A stretch of DNA of 64,000 nucleotides from Neotabrizicola shimadae (GTDB lineage Bacteria > Pseudomonadota > Alphaproteobacteria > Rhodobacterales > Rhodobacteraceae): assembly GCF_019623905.1 (NCBI RefSeq), contig NZ_CP069370.1, positions 2,108,001 through 2,172,000 of the forward strand, read 5' to 3'. This document shows positions 15,892-27,087 of this stretch, one piece after another. The position numbers were made by a program, and so were the translations under genes. Each line of letters starts with the position of its first letter. Position 1 is the stretch's first letter. Below the pieces are notes generated by a model. That model searched no databases, had not been told where the DNA came from, and saw nothing but the letters and a program-made list of their open reading frames with translations.

Positions 15892-16515
15892 TCACCCCAC
15901 CCAAACCGCCGGGGCCAGCCCGCGCAGCGAATTGCCCAGCCACAGCCGCACCCGGCCCAGGTCTTCGGCCATCAGCACCTCTTCCGGCACCGCCATCCCG
16001 GCCCGCAGCACCCCCGGCAACAGGCCCGAGGACAAGGGCGGCGTCCGCAGCCCCTGCCCCCGGTCGAAGAAGAGCGTGGTGATGGTCCCGTCGCAGACCT
16101 CGCCCCGCTCGTTCAGGAACACCACCTCATCCAGCCCCGGCGCCAGCCCCGCCCGCGCCGCGTCATAAACCGCCCGCCGCGTCGATTTCACCCGCAGCCA
16201 GGGGTCGCCCGAAGACAGCCGCGCCCCCGCCATCCCCACGCGCCAGACAGCCAAAGGCGCCGGCACTGCCCCCCGCTCCACCGCCATCTGCCCGCCGCCA
16301 TCCAGCGTCAACCGCAGCCGCGCCGGCACCCCTGCCTCGCCTCGCGCCAGCGCCGCGAACCGGCTCGCGTCAAACCCCCAGCCAAGCGCCGTCGCTGCCG
16401 CCGCCATACGCGTGCCATGCCGGTCCGCCCGGACCGCCCGCGCGCCATCCCACAGAAGCGTCTCGATCAGCTTCAGCTCCGGCGCACTGCCGCCTTCACG
16501 AAGCGCGCCTTCCAC
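15892..16515 (-). CDS. pabC: aminotransferase class IV (aminodeoxychorismate lyase-like)
   Basis: About 207 residues. It contains LKLIETLLWDG, the PLP-binding region WLRVKSTRRAVYDAARA (Lys in KSTRR) and LNERGEVCDGTITTLFF, all of the branched-chain/ADC-lyase fold type IV. It would cleave 4-amino-4-deoxychorismate to p-aminobenzoate and pyruvate, completing what PabB begins. I place the start at GTG 16515, five bases after a strong GGGAGGAGG site inside the end of pabB, giving a 43-base overlap. Upstream in-frame codons have no such site. It is short for a PabC, so reduced or altered activity is possible. Confidence 0.78.
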   Translation of the reverse strand: MEGALREGGSAPELKLIETLLWDGARAVRADRHGTRMAAAATALGWGFDASRFAALARGEAGVPARLRLTLDGGGQMAVERGAVPAPLAVWRVGMAGARLSSGDPWLRVKSTRRAVYDAARAGLAPGLDEVVFLNERGEVCDGTITTLFFDRGQGLRTPPLSSGLLPGVLRAGMAVPEEVLMAEDLGRVRLWLGNSLRGLAPAVWVG

Positions 16516-17612
16516 AGCGCCTCCTCCCATTCGCCTTGCGCCGTCGAGCCATGCACGACCCCGCCACCCACGTTCATCACGATCTCGTCGTCCCAGATCG
16601 AAAGCGTCCGGATCGCCACCGAGAAATCGGCCGTGCCATCCGGCGACATCCAGCCCACCGCCCCGCAATAGACGCCGCGGGGCATGGGCTCCACCTCCCG
16701 GATGATCTCCATCGCCCGGATCTTCGGCGCACCGGTCACGGACCCGCAGGGAAACAGCGCCGCCATCAGGCCGGGCAGCGACGGCGCTTCGGCAAGTTCG
16801 CCCACCACGGTCGAGGTCATCTGATGCACCGTGGCATAGCGTTCCAGTGCAAACAAAGCCGGCACCTTCACGCTGCCCACCCGCGCCAGACGCGAGATGT
16901 CGTTGCGCAGAAGGTCCACGATCATCAGATTCTCGGCCCGGTCCTTCACGCTGGCCTGCAAGGCCGCCGCCAGCGCCGCATCGCGCGCCGGGTCCGGGTC
17001 GCGCGGCGCCGTGCCCTTCATCGGCCGCGTCACGATCCGCCCGCCCGCCTCCAGCCGGAAGAACAGCTCGGGCGAGCGCGACACCACCGCCGGCCCCACC
17101 CCCAGGTCGGCGAATGCGCCGTGCCCCACCGCTCCGGTGCGCCGGAACGCGCCATAAAGCCCTAGCGCCGTGCCAGAGGCCAGCCGCGCCGCCATCGGGA
17201 AGGTCAGGTTCACCTGATAGCAGTCGCCCGCCGCAATATAGGCCAGGACCCGCGCCATCGCCGCGTCATAGTCCGCCCGCGCCACCATCGGCTCGGGCGC
17301 CGTCATCGCCGACCCGCGCCCCTCTGCCGCCGCCTGCTCCAGCGCCGCGCCCGCAGGCTCAGGCCCGTCGAACAGACCCAGCACCAGAAGCGGTCCGCGC
17401 CGCCTCTCGGGCATCAGCCGCGTCAGCTTCGGCTCAAGCGCGTAGCCCGTCTCATAGCCGACCCAGCCCGCCACCCAGGCCCCCGCCCGCCGCGCCGCCT
17501 CGGCCCGCTCCAGCGCCGGGCGCACCTCTTCCGGCGTCCCGGCCACGACAAGGCCGCGCGCCTGCCGGAACAGCGCGGGGGTCTCGCCGGGACCATGTTC
17601 GACAAGGATCAC
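16473..17612 (-). CDS. pabB: aminodeoxychorismate synthase component I
   Basis: 379-residue chorismate-binding enzyme. PabB aminates chorismate to 4-amino-4-deoxychorismate for folate synthesis. Characteristic blocks are IAAGDCYQVNLTFPM, SPELFFRLEAGGRIVTRPMKGT, ENLMIVDLLRNDISRLARVGSVKVP, FPCGSVTGAPKIRAMEII and GVYCGAVGW (the chorismate site with the catalytic Lys in TGAPK). It lacks the long N-terminal domain of many anthranilate synthases, as expected for a PabB. The 3' end overlaps pabC. The frame opens with MILVEHGPGETPALF at 17612. Confidence 0.92.
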   Translation of the reverse strand: MILVEHGPGETPALFRQARGLVVAGTPEEVRPALERAEAARRAGAWVAGWVGYETGYALEPKLTRLMPERRRGPLLVLGLFDGPEPAGAALEQAAAEGRGSAMTAPEPMVARADYDAAMARVLAYIAAGDCYQVNLTFPMAARLASGTALGLYGAFRRTGAVGHGAFADLGVGPAVVSRSPELFFRLEAGGRIVTRPMKGTAPRDPDPARDAALAAALQASVKDRAENLMIVDLLRNDISRLARVGSVKVPALFALERYATVHQMTSTVVGELAEAPSLPGLMAALFPCGSVTGAPKIRAMEIIREVEPMPRGVYCGAVGWMSPDGTADFSVAIRTLSIWDDEIVMNVGGGVVHGSTAQGEWEEALWKARFVKAAVRRS

Positions 17613-17939
17613 GCGCCGCTCCCTCTCCTTCCGCCCGACCTAATCCGCCCCGGCCACTCCCGCCAGTCCGTTCCAGTCGCTTCCCCCCGAAAAACCGACC
17701 CCTCCCGCGCCGCTTCTTGCGGCGCCCGGCCGGTCACGCCCCGCAAGGCGCCAAGGCCCGCAGCCCGCGTCACCTGCCCATTTTCTGTCCGCAAACATCC
17801 TTGGTGGGTGAAGACGCGGGGGCGCAGAGGGGGGCAGAAAGCCCCCCTGCCCCGCCCGTCGCCCGGCCCGACGCTTCCACCCTTGCGCCCCGCCCTTCCA
17901 TGACTATAAGCGCGGTCAATTTGCGCCGAGGGACCGACC
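17613..17939. other. pabB-carB divergent intergenic region
   Basis: 327 bases with no gene. It holds a 7-base perfect hairpin (17829-17847, GGGGGGC-AGAAA-GCCCCCC) inside a stretch resembling the extragenic repeats common in rhodobacteria (CATTTTCTGTCCGC and onwards from 17780), and the carB promoter described separately. The hairpin lies upstream of the predicted carB start site, so it is more likely a repeat or the leftover of a terminator than a leader attenuator. Confidence 0.5.
17883..17910 (+). promoter_or_regulatory. predicted carB promoter
   Basis: TTGCGC (17883-17888) and TATAAG (17905-17910), 16-base spacing; expected start near 17917, about 23 bases before the carB ATG. TATAAG matches the -10 consensus at five of six positions. 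Confidence 0.4.
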
Positions 17940-21269
<3,330 letters not shown>

Positions 21270-21404
21270 TGCGACCGACCACCTGATCGACCGACGCAGC
21301 GCCGCATCCGGCGGCCGAGGCTGATGCCAGTCTCTGATCTAGGTCATTGCGGGTCATAGGCAATTGGTTTGGTCTTCCTCCCTGTAGACGGAAGAGGTGA
21401 CGCC

Positions 21405-23075
21405 ATGGGCAAATGCTGCTCGTCCGCGTTGTCGCGGATCGTGTTCCTGATGCTGCTCGCTGCGACATCCTGCCGAACGGAAGAGGGGCCCGAGGCTCTT
21501 TTCCATGAGGCAAAGGTTGCATGGGACGCGACGCAGGCAGCTGAAGCAGATGACCCACAATCAATCGTAAGGCGCTGGGAAGCGCTTGCGCTTGCGAATG
21601 ACAGGCTCCGATTGATCCAGTCCAGTTACCCGGATTCGAGCCTCGCGGTCGACCTCAGAAACGGCCGCGCATCTGGTGGGCCATCGATCCAGGATGTCAG
21701 TGACGGCCTGCACGAGGCTTCATCAGAAATCGGGGAGTGCCAATCCTGTCAGTCCCTGCTGTTGGCGGCGGAAGCGAGAAGCATCCGCAATGACTACGAT
21801 AGATTTCTGGCCCTATTGACCGTGGCAGAATACTTCAGGGATGTCAATTTGGTCACCGAGGCGTATTCCATCGCGCTCGGAATTCATGGCGTCCTTGATG
21901 CGTCCGATGATCATGATCGGGCGTTGAGACAATTTGCGTTGGGCGCGGCGAAGGCAGGGTTTCCCGATTTGTCGTACTCAGCTCTTGATTCTCTTGACAA
22001 TCAGGCATTCCGCGGCGCGGTTCTATGCGACATTGCAGCGGCACAAGCCGAGATCGGTCAAATCGACGAAGCGTTGTCGACATTGGACCTCGCGAGAAGC
22101 CAGCATATGCTCTTTCCGAACAAGGACTCCTTTCCGTCTGACGTTCCTGAACTGGCCGCAAAAGCAGCGATCGCCGTGGCCATGGCACGCAGCAGTCGAT
22201 ATGACGACGCAGTTCAGATACTGCAAACGATCCATGACAGCTTTCTGCGAAATAGAGCGACACTCGAGATTTCAATACTGATAATTGAGGATGGGAACTG
22301 GAAAGCCGCATCGGATCTGATTGCCCCAGTCCCGGACTCGTTCGAAACACATGACCATAGCGTGAGCAAGGCTGAAGTAGTTGAACGAATAGTTGCGTCA
22401 CAAATCGAAGCAGGTCAGGTCGCGAATGCGTTTGAGACTATTGCATCCATTCCGGACGCTTCTGCAAGGGTCCAGGCGCTCGGGGCGGCGGCTGTAGCGC
22501 AGGCAGGAAGCGGAGCGTTTGATGAGGCGATGACGACCGCGAACATGATAGAGGACTGGTATCGTCCTGTGGTGCTGTCGAGGCTCGCAATGGTTCAGGC
22601 CGAAGCCGGTCATATCGATTCGGCTCTGCAATTGATCTCGACTGTGCAAGACACAGGGATCGATCCTCGCAACTCGGTAGCTGTACCGGCTTGGGATGAA
22701 CGCCCGAAAGCTTATCGGCTTATTTCAGCCGCACAAGCGCGATCGGGTGATTGGGCTGCAGCGTTGGCCACGGCGCGGTCAATTCGAGACGAATGGCCCT
22801 TGAGCGAGAGGATCGGGGCGCTTATCCAGCTGGCCAAAATGCGATCGGATCCTGAGATCTTCGCGGAGGCATTTGCGTATGCAAGCGCAGCGCGCGAAAG
22901 GATCGCAATGGATATGGTCCTCCAGGGAGAGGCTGAAACTGGATTCTGGCTTGATGCCTTGGCGAAGCTGCGTTTTGACTATGCGCGCGTGTTTCCGCAC
23001 CGGGACAACAGGACGTCGTCTTCGGACACATATCAAGCCCTGCGGGCGATAATTGAGGGAATGTCACACCAATAA
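21405..23075 (+). CDS. repeat-containing lipoprotein, unknown function
   Basis: 556 residues. The N-terminus is a lipoprotein signal: a positive start, a hydrophobic run (IVFLMLLAATSC) and Cys25 or so after ATS, so probably membrane-anchored. The body is a helical repeat of 33-40 residues with the pattern A-x-A-Q-A-x-x-G-x-x-x-x-A-L. Examples are IAAAQAEIGQIDEALSTLDL, AVAQAGSGAFDEAMTTANMI, LAMVQAEAGHIDSALQLIST and ISAAQARSGDWAAALATARS, all TPR-like. GAAGAGGTGA precedes ATG 21405. Two sampled 60-base stretches (22261 and 21721) have about 45 and 58 percent GC, well below the neighbours, hinting at transfer. No clear partner. Confidence 0.8.
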   Translation: MGKCCSSALSRIVFLMLLAATSCRTEEGPEALFHEAKVAWDATQAAEADDPQSIVRRWEALALANDRLRLIQSSYPDSSLAVDLRNGRASGGPSIQDVSDGLHEASSEIGECQSCQSLLLAAEARSIRNDYDRFLALLTVAEYFRDVNLVTEAYSIALGIHGVLDASDDHDRALRQFALGAAKAGFPDLSYSALDSLDNQAFRGAVLCDIAAAQAEIGQIDEALSTLDLARSQHMLFPNKDSFPSDVPELAAKAAIAVAMARSSRYDDAVQILQTIHDSFLRNRATLEISILIIEDGNWKAASDLIAPVPDSFETHDHSVSKAEVVERIVASQIEAGQVANAFETIASIPDASARVQALGAAAVAQAGSGAFDEAMTTANMIEDWYRPVVLSRLAMVQAEAGHIDSALQLISTVQDTGIDPRNSVAVPAWDERPKAYRLISAAQARSGDWAAALATARSIRDEWPLSERIGALIQLAKMRSDPEIFAEAFAYASAARERIAMDMVLQGEAETGFWLDALAKLRFDYARVFPHRDNRTSSSDTYQALRAIIEGMSHQ

Positions 23076-23150
23076 CGGGTTGTCAGCACAAGCTGTTACA
23101 CATGAGGCGGCATGAGAGCGCAAGTCGAAGTTCACCCCGACTATCCCCCC

Positions 23151-23465
23151 TCACCCGCCCACCTTGATCACATCGAACACCGATCCGTCCGCCCCGGCGA
23201 CACAGCTCCACCGCTCTCCCCCTGCGGAAAGCGTGACCTGCCGCCCCACATGAGTCAGCTGCGACGACAGCACCATCACTTCGGCGCTGCCCGTCGCCTG
23301 CGCGACCGCGGCCTTGCAGGCGGCCTCGCCTTCGGCCTGCCCTGCCCCAGCGAATGATGTCACCGGCGGCTGACCCTGCCCCGGCCCCGCCTGATCCGCC
23401 GTTGCCGCCGGAACGCAGCCGCCCAGGGCCGCCGCGCCTGCCATTGTCCAAATCCACGACCGCAT
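23151..23465 (-). CDS. small lipoprotein, paralogue of 24023-24304
   Basis: 104 residues with a lipoprotein signal (MRSWIWTMAGAAALGGC, lipobox LGGC) followed by a low-complexity linker and a compact domain: ACKAAVAQATGSAEVMVLSS, then VTLSAGGERWSCVAGADGSV. This last block aligns by eye with 24023-24304 (ACLAAVSATTNNGDVALLSS and VIVGVGPDRAQWRCIAYSDGS), with two shared Cys. The family is recurrent in rhodobacteria without known function. A further in-frame start at 23519 lacks a signal. Probably periplasm-facing. Confidence 0.78.
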   Translation of the reverse strand: MRSWIWTMAGAAALGGCVPAATADQAGPGQGQPPVTSFAGAGQAEGEAACKAAVAQATGSAEVMVLSSQLTHVGRQVTLSAGGERWSCVAGADGSVFDVIKVGG

Positions 23466-23610
23466 CAAAGCCCCCCCGCCGTCCCGGCCGGTCAGCTCCG
23501 GCCATGTCCAGCGTGGCACCGGCGCAGTGGCTCCGCAACTGCTGCAGCGCCCCGCCCCGGCGCGGGCCAGGCACTCGGCCCATTGTCATACCCGTGTTAC
23601 ACTTCCATGC

Positions 23611-23901
23611 ATGTGGACCCGACTCACCCTTTGCCTGGCACTTCTGCCCCTGCCCGTTCAGGCGGAAAGCCCGATTGCCGAGGTGATCTGCGCCCCGCGC
23701 GCGCAGATGGTGGCGCGGCTCAGCCGGCTTTACGGCCCGCAACCTGCCGCTTCCGGCCTGCGCGACACCGATACGGTGGTGGAGGTCTGGGCCTCGCCGC
23801 GAGGCGACTGGACACTCGTGCAGTCTAACGCCAACGGTCAGGCCTGCATCCTTGCCATGGGCGAGGCCTGGGATGCGGCAGCACCGCAATTGCCCGGATG
23901 A
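23611..23901 (+). CDS. small secreted protein, unknown function
   Basis: 96 residues. A hydrophobic N-terminus (MWTRLTLCLALLPLPVQAES) is a signal peptide ending at AES. The mature part reads IAEVICAPRAQMVARLSRLY, then DTDTVVEVWASPRGDWTLVQ and ACILAMGEAWDAAAPQLPG, with one Cys in each half, possibly a disulfide. It lies on the opposite strand between two small lipoprotein genes. The start was set at the signal; the frame extends upstream to 23527. I do not recognise the family beyond a rhodobacterial pattern. Confidence 0.75.
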   Translation: MWTRLTLCLALLPLPVQAESPIAEVICAPRAQMVARLSRLYGPQPAASGLRDTDTVVEVWASPRGDWTLVQSNANGQACILAMGEAWDAAAPQLPG

Positions 23902-24022
23902 ATCAGCCGCGCCGGAATGGCGAAAGGCGGCAGGAGCCGAGTGTCCTGCCGCCTCCCGCTGGAACGGATGCGCCGCACTGCATCCGCTGGGGGTTCCATC
24001 GGGCCCGAAAGCCGGGTCAGGG

Positions 24023-24304
24023 CTAGAGACGGCCCTCGTCGGTCAGCGACATGATCCCATCGGTCGAGCCGTCGGAATAGGCGATGCAGCGCCATTGCGC
24101 ACGGTCGGGTCCGACGCCCACGATCACCTCGGTTCCAGCCTGCGAGAAGGTGGACGACAGCAGGGCAACATCGCCGTTGTTCGTCGTCGCCGACACCGCC
24201 GCCAGACAGGCCTGCTCTGCCGGCCCCGGCGCGGCCACCCCGGTATCATCCACACAGGCCCCAAGGGCAGTCAGTGCCAACAGGGCGACAACCAGCTTTT
24301 TCAT
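24023..24304 (-). CDS. small lipoprotein, paralogue of 23151-23465
   Basis: 93 residues with a signal MKKLVVALLALTALGAC (lipobox LGAC, lipidated Cys17). The folded part has a Cys at EQACLAAVS and a second in AQWRCIAYSDGS, then IMSLTDEG at the C-terminus. Domain order and Cys spacing match the gene at 23151-23465. GAAGGGA stands 10 bases ahead of the ATG. Function unknown; tandem-like duplication with an intervening gene on the other strand. Confidence 0.8.
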   Translation of the reverse strand: MKKLVVALLALTALGACVDDTGVAAPGPAEQACLAAVSATTNNGDVALLSSTFSQAGTEVIVGVGPDRAQWRCIAYSDGSTDGIMSLTDEGRL

Positions 24305-24417
24305 CGTCGTGTTTCCCTTCCGCCCTCGCAGGTTCCGCGGGGTCGACGGTGAGTCTGCCAGTGCCGATGCGGGTCCGCTATCCGGAACGCGAAATGTGCT
24401 ACGGAAGCCCGAGGCTC

Positions 24418-24499
24418 GGACAATTCTTAAGTCCAAGTTAAGACGCGCGCGCAACCCATTGATACTGCTTGTCCGAGCCAAGCGTCCGAGCTCGGACGC
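24418..24499 (-). repeat. stop-codon-associated palindromic repeat, copy B
   Basis: Reverse-strand element whose 18-base palindrome GCGTCCGAGCTCGGACGC (24482-24499) directly touches the stop codon of frcK (24500-24502). At its far end CTTAA and TTAAG (24426-24442) form a second short inverted repeat around GTCCAAG. It matches copy A and copy D nearly base for base over CTTAAGTCCAAGTTAA. Confidence 0.8.
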
Positions 24500-25111
24500 T
24501 CAGCTCCAGCGGATCACGGCCTCGGCCGGGCGCGACCCCTCGATCACCCGCCGGATATTGGGCAGGTCGTTGCCCTCGATCCAGGCCCGCGCCGCCGCCG
24601 GCGTCTTGCCATGGGTCGCCCACCGCTCCATCAGCCGGCGCACCAGCTCGGCCTCGGGCACCTCCAGCATCACCGTCAGGTCGAACCGCCCCGCAGCCTC
24701 GGCCCACCGCCCCTCGTCCAGAAGCAGCCAGTTCCCCTCGACCACCAGGATCCGGTCCGAAGGCATCACCACATCCGCCGCCGCCCGGGAAATCTCGATG
24801 CTCCGGTCGAAGATCGGGATCGCCACCTCCTCCTCGTCCCGCAGCCGGTCCAACAGATGCAGGAACCCCGCCACGTCAAAGGTCTCCGGCGCCCCCTTCC
24901 GGTGCCTGAGCCCCCGGGCATTCAGGACGATATCGTCGTAGTGGAACCCGTCCATCGGCACCACCCGCGCCCCCGGCCCCAGCTCGGCTACCACAGCCGC
25001 CGCCAGCGTGGACTTCCCCGCGCCAGGCGGGCCGGCCAGCCCCACAAGGAAACGCCCGGGCAGCTCTGCTGCCCGGGCCTTGATCATCGCGGCCAGATCG
25101 CCGGGGCTCAT
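24500..25111 (-). CDS. frcK: P-loop nucleoside/sugar kinase-like protein FrcK
   Basis: 203-residue kinase-fold protein. Walker A is GPPGAGKST at residues 27-35; VVPMDGFHYDDIVLNARGLRHRKGAPETFD is the base/phosphate-acceptor region, IFDRSIEISRAAADVV follows, and EGNWLLLDEGRWA is a conserved block of the FrcK/PanK-like group. In Sinorhizobium meliloti frcK is the last gene of frcBCAK, the order seen here. Its ATG overlaps the frcA stop (ATGA). The substrate may be the imported ketose or a nucleoside; by context a sugar is favoured. Repeat copy B touches its stop codon. Confidence 0.85.
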   Translation of the reverse strand: MSPGDLAAMIKARAAELPGRFLVGLAGPPGAGKSTLAAAVVAELGPGARVVPMDGFHYDDIVLNARGLRHRKGAPETFDVAGFLHLLDRLRDEEEVAIPIFDRSIEISRAAADVVMPSDRILVVEGNWLLLDEGRWAEAAGRFDLTVMLEVPEAELVRRLMERWATHGKTPAAARAWIEGNDLPNIRRVIEGSRPAEAVIRWS

Positions 25112-25899
25112 GCCGCCTCGACCCCTTCCGGCGCCTTGGCCCCCGTCATGAAGGCCACCGCGTCGGACATGGTATAGTCCTGCGGCTTGATCACGCAGAG
25201 CCGGCGGCCCAGCCGGTGGATGTGGATTCGGTCAGCCACCTCGAAGACGTGAGGCATATTGTGGCTGATCAGGATGATCGGGATCCCGCGCGAGCGGACG
25301 TCGCGGATCAGCTCCAGCACCCGGCGGCTTTCCTTGACGCCAAGCGCCGCTGTGGGCTCGTCCAGGATCACGACCTTCGACCCGAACGCCGCCGCCCGCG
25401 CCACCGCCACCCCCTGGCGCTGGCCGCCCGAAAGGGTCTCCACCGCCTGGTTGATGTTCTGGATCGTCATCAGCCCCAGTTCGTTCAGCTTGGCCCGCGC
25501 GAACTTTTCCATCGCCGGCCGGTCAAGTTGCCGGAACAGCTGGCCCATGAGGCCCGGCTTCCGCAACTCGCGCCCCATGAACATGTTGTCTGCAATCGAC
25601 AGCGCGGGCGACATGGCAAGGGTCTGGTACACCGTCTCGATGCCCGCGCCACGGGCTTCTAGCGGGGTCCTGAAGGCTATCTCCTTACCGTCCAGCCAGA
25701 TTTGCCCCTCGTCGGGCACAACCGCCCCCGAGATCGCCTTGATGAGGGTCGACTTGCCCGCGCCGTTGTCGCCGATCACCGCGAGGATTTCCCCCGGCAT
25801 CAGGTCGAAATCGCAGTTGTCCAGCGCGGTGACCTTTCCGTAGCGCTTGTACAGGCCCCGGCCCTTGAGGATGGGTTCCACTGACACTTGAGCGTTCAT
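25108..25899 (-). CDS. frcA: sugar ABC transporter ATP-binding protein FrcA
   Basis: 263 residues, a single nucleotide-binding domain. It carries Walker A GDNGAGKST near residues 43-51, signature LSGGQRQ, Walker B KVVILDEPTAALGV and a switch His in ILISHNMPHV. Most CUT2 transporters have a double-length ATPase; FrcA types are single, and the segment MSPALSIADNMFMGRELRKPG supports the Frc group. I used ATG 25899 because it overlaps the frcC stop (ATGA). Part of the frcBCAK operon for ribose/fructose/mannose-type sugars. Confidence 0.92.
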   Translation of the reverse strand: MNAQVSVEPILKGRGLYKRYGKVTALDNCDFDLMPGEILAVIGDNGAGKSTLIKAISGAVVPDEGQIWLDGKEIAFRTPLEARGAGIETVYQTLAMSPALSIADNMFMGRELRKPGLMGQLFRQLDRPAMEKFARAKLNELGLMTIQNINQAVETLSGGQRQGVAVARAAAFGSKVVILDEPTAALGVKESRRVLELIRDVRSRGIPIILISHNMPHVFEVADRIHIHRLGRRLCVIKPQDYTMSDAVAFMTGAKAPEGVEAA

Positions 25900-26969
25900 C
25901 CCGAAACCTTTCTGATCCACTGGTCAACGGCGACCGCGAAGATGATGAGCACGCCGATCAGGAAGAAGGTCCATTGCGGATCGGTCCCGACCATCTTGAG
26001 GCCCATTTCGAAGACGCCGACGATCAGCGCCCCGAAGAACATGCCGACAATCGACCCCCGACCGCCGAACAATGAGATGCCCCCGATCACCACGGCTGTG
26101 ATGGACTGGATGTTGCCCAGAACCCCGGTCGAGGCAGACGGCGAGACCGAACCGAAGCGGCCGATCATCACCCAGCCGGCGATGGCGCAGAAGAAGCCGG
26201 CCAGCGCATAGACCTGGATCAACACTTTGTCACGCTGCACACCGGCCAGCTGCGCCGCCTCGGGGTCGTCGCCCACGGCATAGACATGGCGGCCCCATGC
26301 GGTCTGACGCAGCACGTAGGCCATGATCGCCACCAGAACGATCAGGAGGAACACGGCATACAGCACCTTCACCCCGCCGGGCTGGATCGACTGTCCCCAG
26401 AACTGCAGCGCGGGGGCGACCTTTTCGATGTCGGCCGAGCGGATCGTCTCGTTGGCCGAGAAGATGTAGTTTGACGACAGGATGATCTGCCAGGTGCCAA
26501 GCGTCACGATGAACGGCGGCAGTTTCATCTTGGCGACCAGCCAGCCGTTGATGCCCCCCATCAGCGTGCCGAAGGCAAGACCGAGGACGATGGAGACCTC
26601 GGCCGGCAGGCCGTAGCGGAAGGTGAACTGCCCCATCAGCACCGACGAAAATACCGCGATGGCACCGACCGACAGGTCGATGCCCGCCGTAAGGATGACG
26701 ATGGTCTGCGCGCAGCCGATGATGCCGACGATAGCGATCTGCTGCAGGATGGTGGACAGCGTCACCGCCTTGAAGAAGTTCGGCGAAAGGAAGCCGAATA
26801 TCACCAGAGCGACGATCAGAACGATCAGCGGCACGGCCGAAGGTGTCTGGTGCAGCCAGTGCTGGATGGACTTGAGCGCGGTTCGCTCTTCGTGGAATTC
26901 CGCGACCTTTTCGGATGCGCCTTTCAGGCCCTCTTCGAACGAGGTCGCTGCCTTCGGATCGGCAGCCAT
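25896..26969 (-). CDS. frcC: sugar ABC transporter permease FrcC
   Basis: 357-residue CUT2 permease. About nine to ten hydrophobic segments are visible, with the family core GCAQTIVILTAGIDLSVGAI and, later, TGVLGNIQSITAVVIGGISLFGGRGSIVG. The N-terminal 60 residues are hydrophilic, carrying a charged stretch (ASEKVAEFHEERTALKSIQHWLHQ), as in other FrcC proteins. ATG 26969 was chosen; frames up to 27047 lack homology. A 118-base gap with a hairpin separates it from frcB, whereas frcA follows with overlapping codons. Confidence 0.92.
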   Translation of the reverse strand: MAADPKAATSFEEGLKGASEKVAEFHEERTALKSIQHWLHQTPSAVPLIVLIVALVIFGFLSPNFFKAVTLSTILQQIAIVGIIGCAQTIVILTAGIDLSVGAIAVFSSVLMGQFTFRYGLPAEVSIVLGLAFGTLMGGINGWLVAKMKLPPFIVTLGTWQIILSSNYIFSANETIRSADIEKVAPALQFWGQSIQPGGVKVLYAVFLLIVLVAIMAYVLRQTAWGRHVYAVGDDPEAAQLAGVQRDKVLIQVYALAGFFCAIAGWVMIGRFGSVSPSASTGVLGNIQSITAVVIGGISLFGGRGSIVGMFFGALIVGVFEMGLKMVGTDPQWTFFLIGVLIIFAVAVDQWIRKVSG

Positions 26970-27015
26970 GCTTCCCCTCCCGTTTCGCGCCCTTCCCGGG
27001 CGGCAGTTATGACAA

Positions 27016-27035
27016 GGGCGGCGCAAAGGCCGCCC
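27016..27035 (-). promoter_or_regulatory. hairpin in the frcB-frcC gap
   Basis: GGGCGGC (27016-27022) and GCCGCCC (27029-27035) form a 7-base perfect stem around GCAAAG, between the frcB stop and the frcC start. Placement after the binding-protein gene suggests an mRNA-stabilising or attenuating structure that keeps frcB in excess over the transporter. No T tract is visible. Confidence 0.5.
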
Positions 27036-27087
27036 CTGCCGGGTCATGTTGGGTCAAGCGACCCGCCAAATCAACGCTGGCGAGGGA

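Noticed and set aside
26970-27087. Rho-independent terminator between frcB and frcC
   Set aside because: The stem is good but no T tract follows, and the operon continues; I call it an mRNA structure instead.
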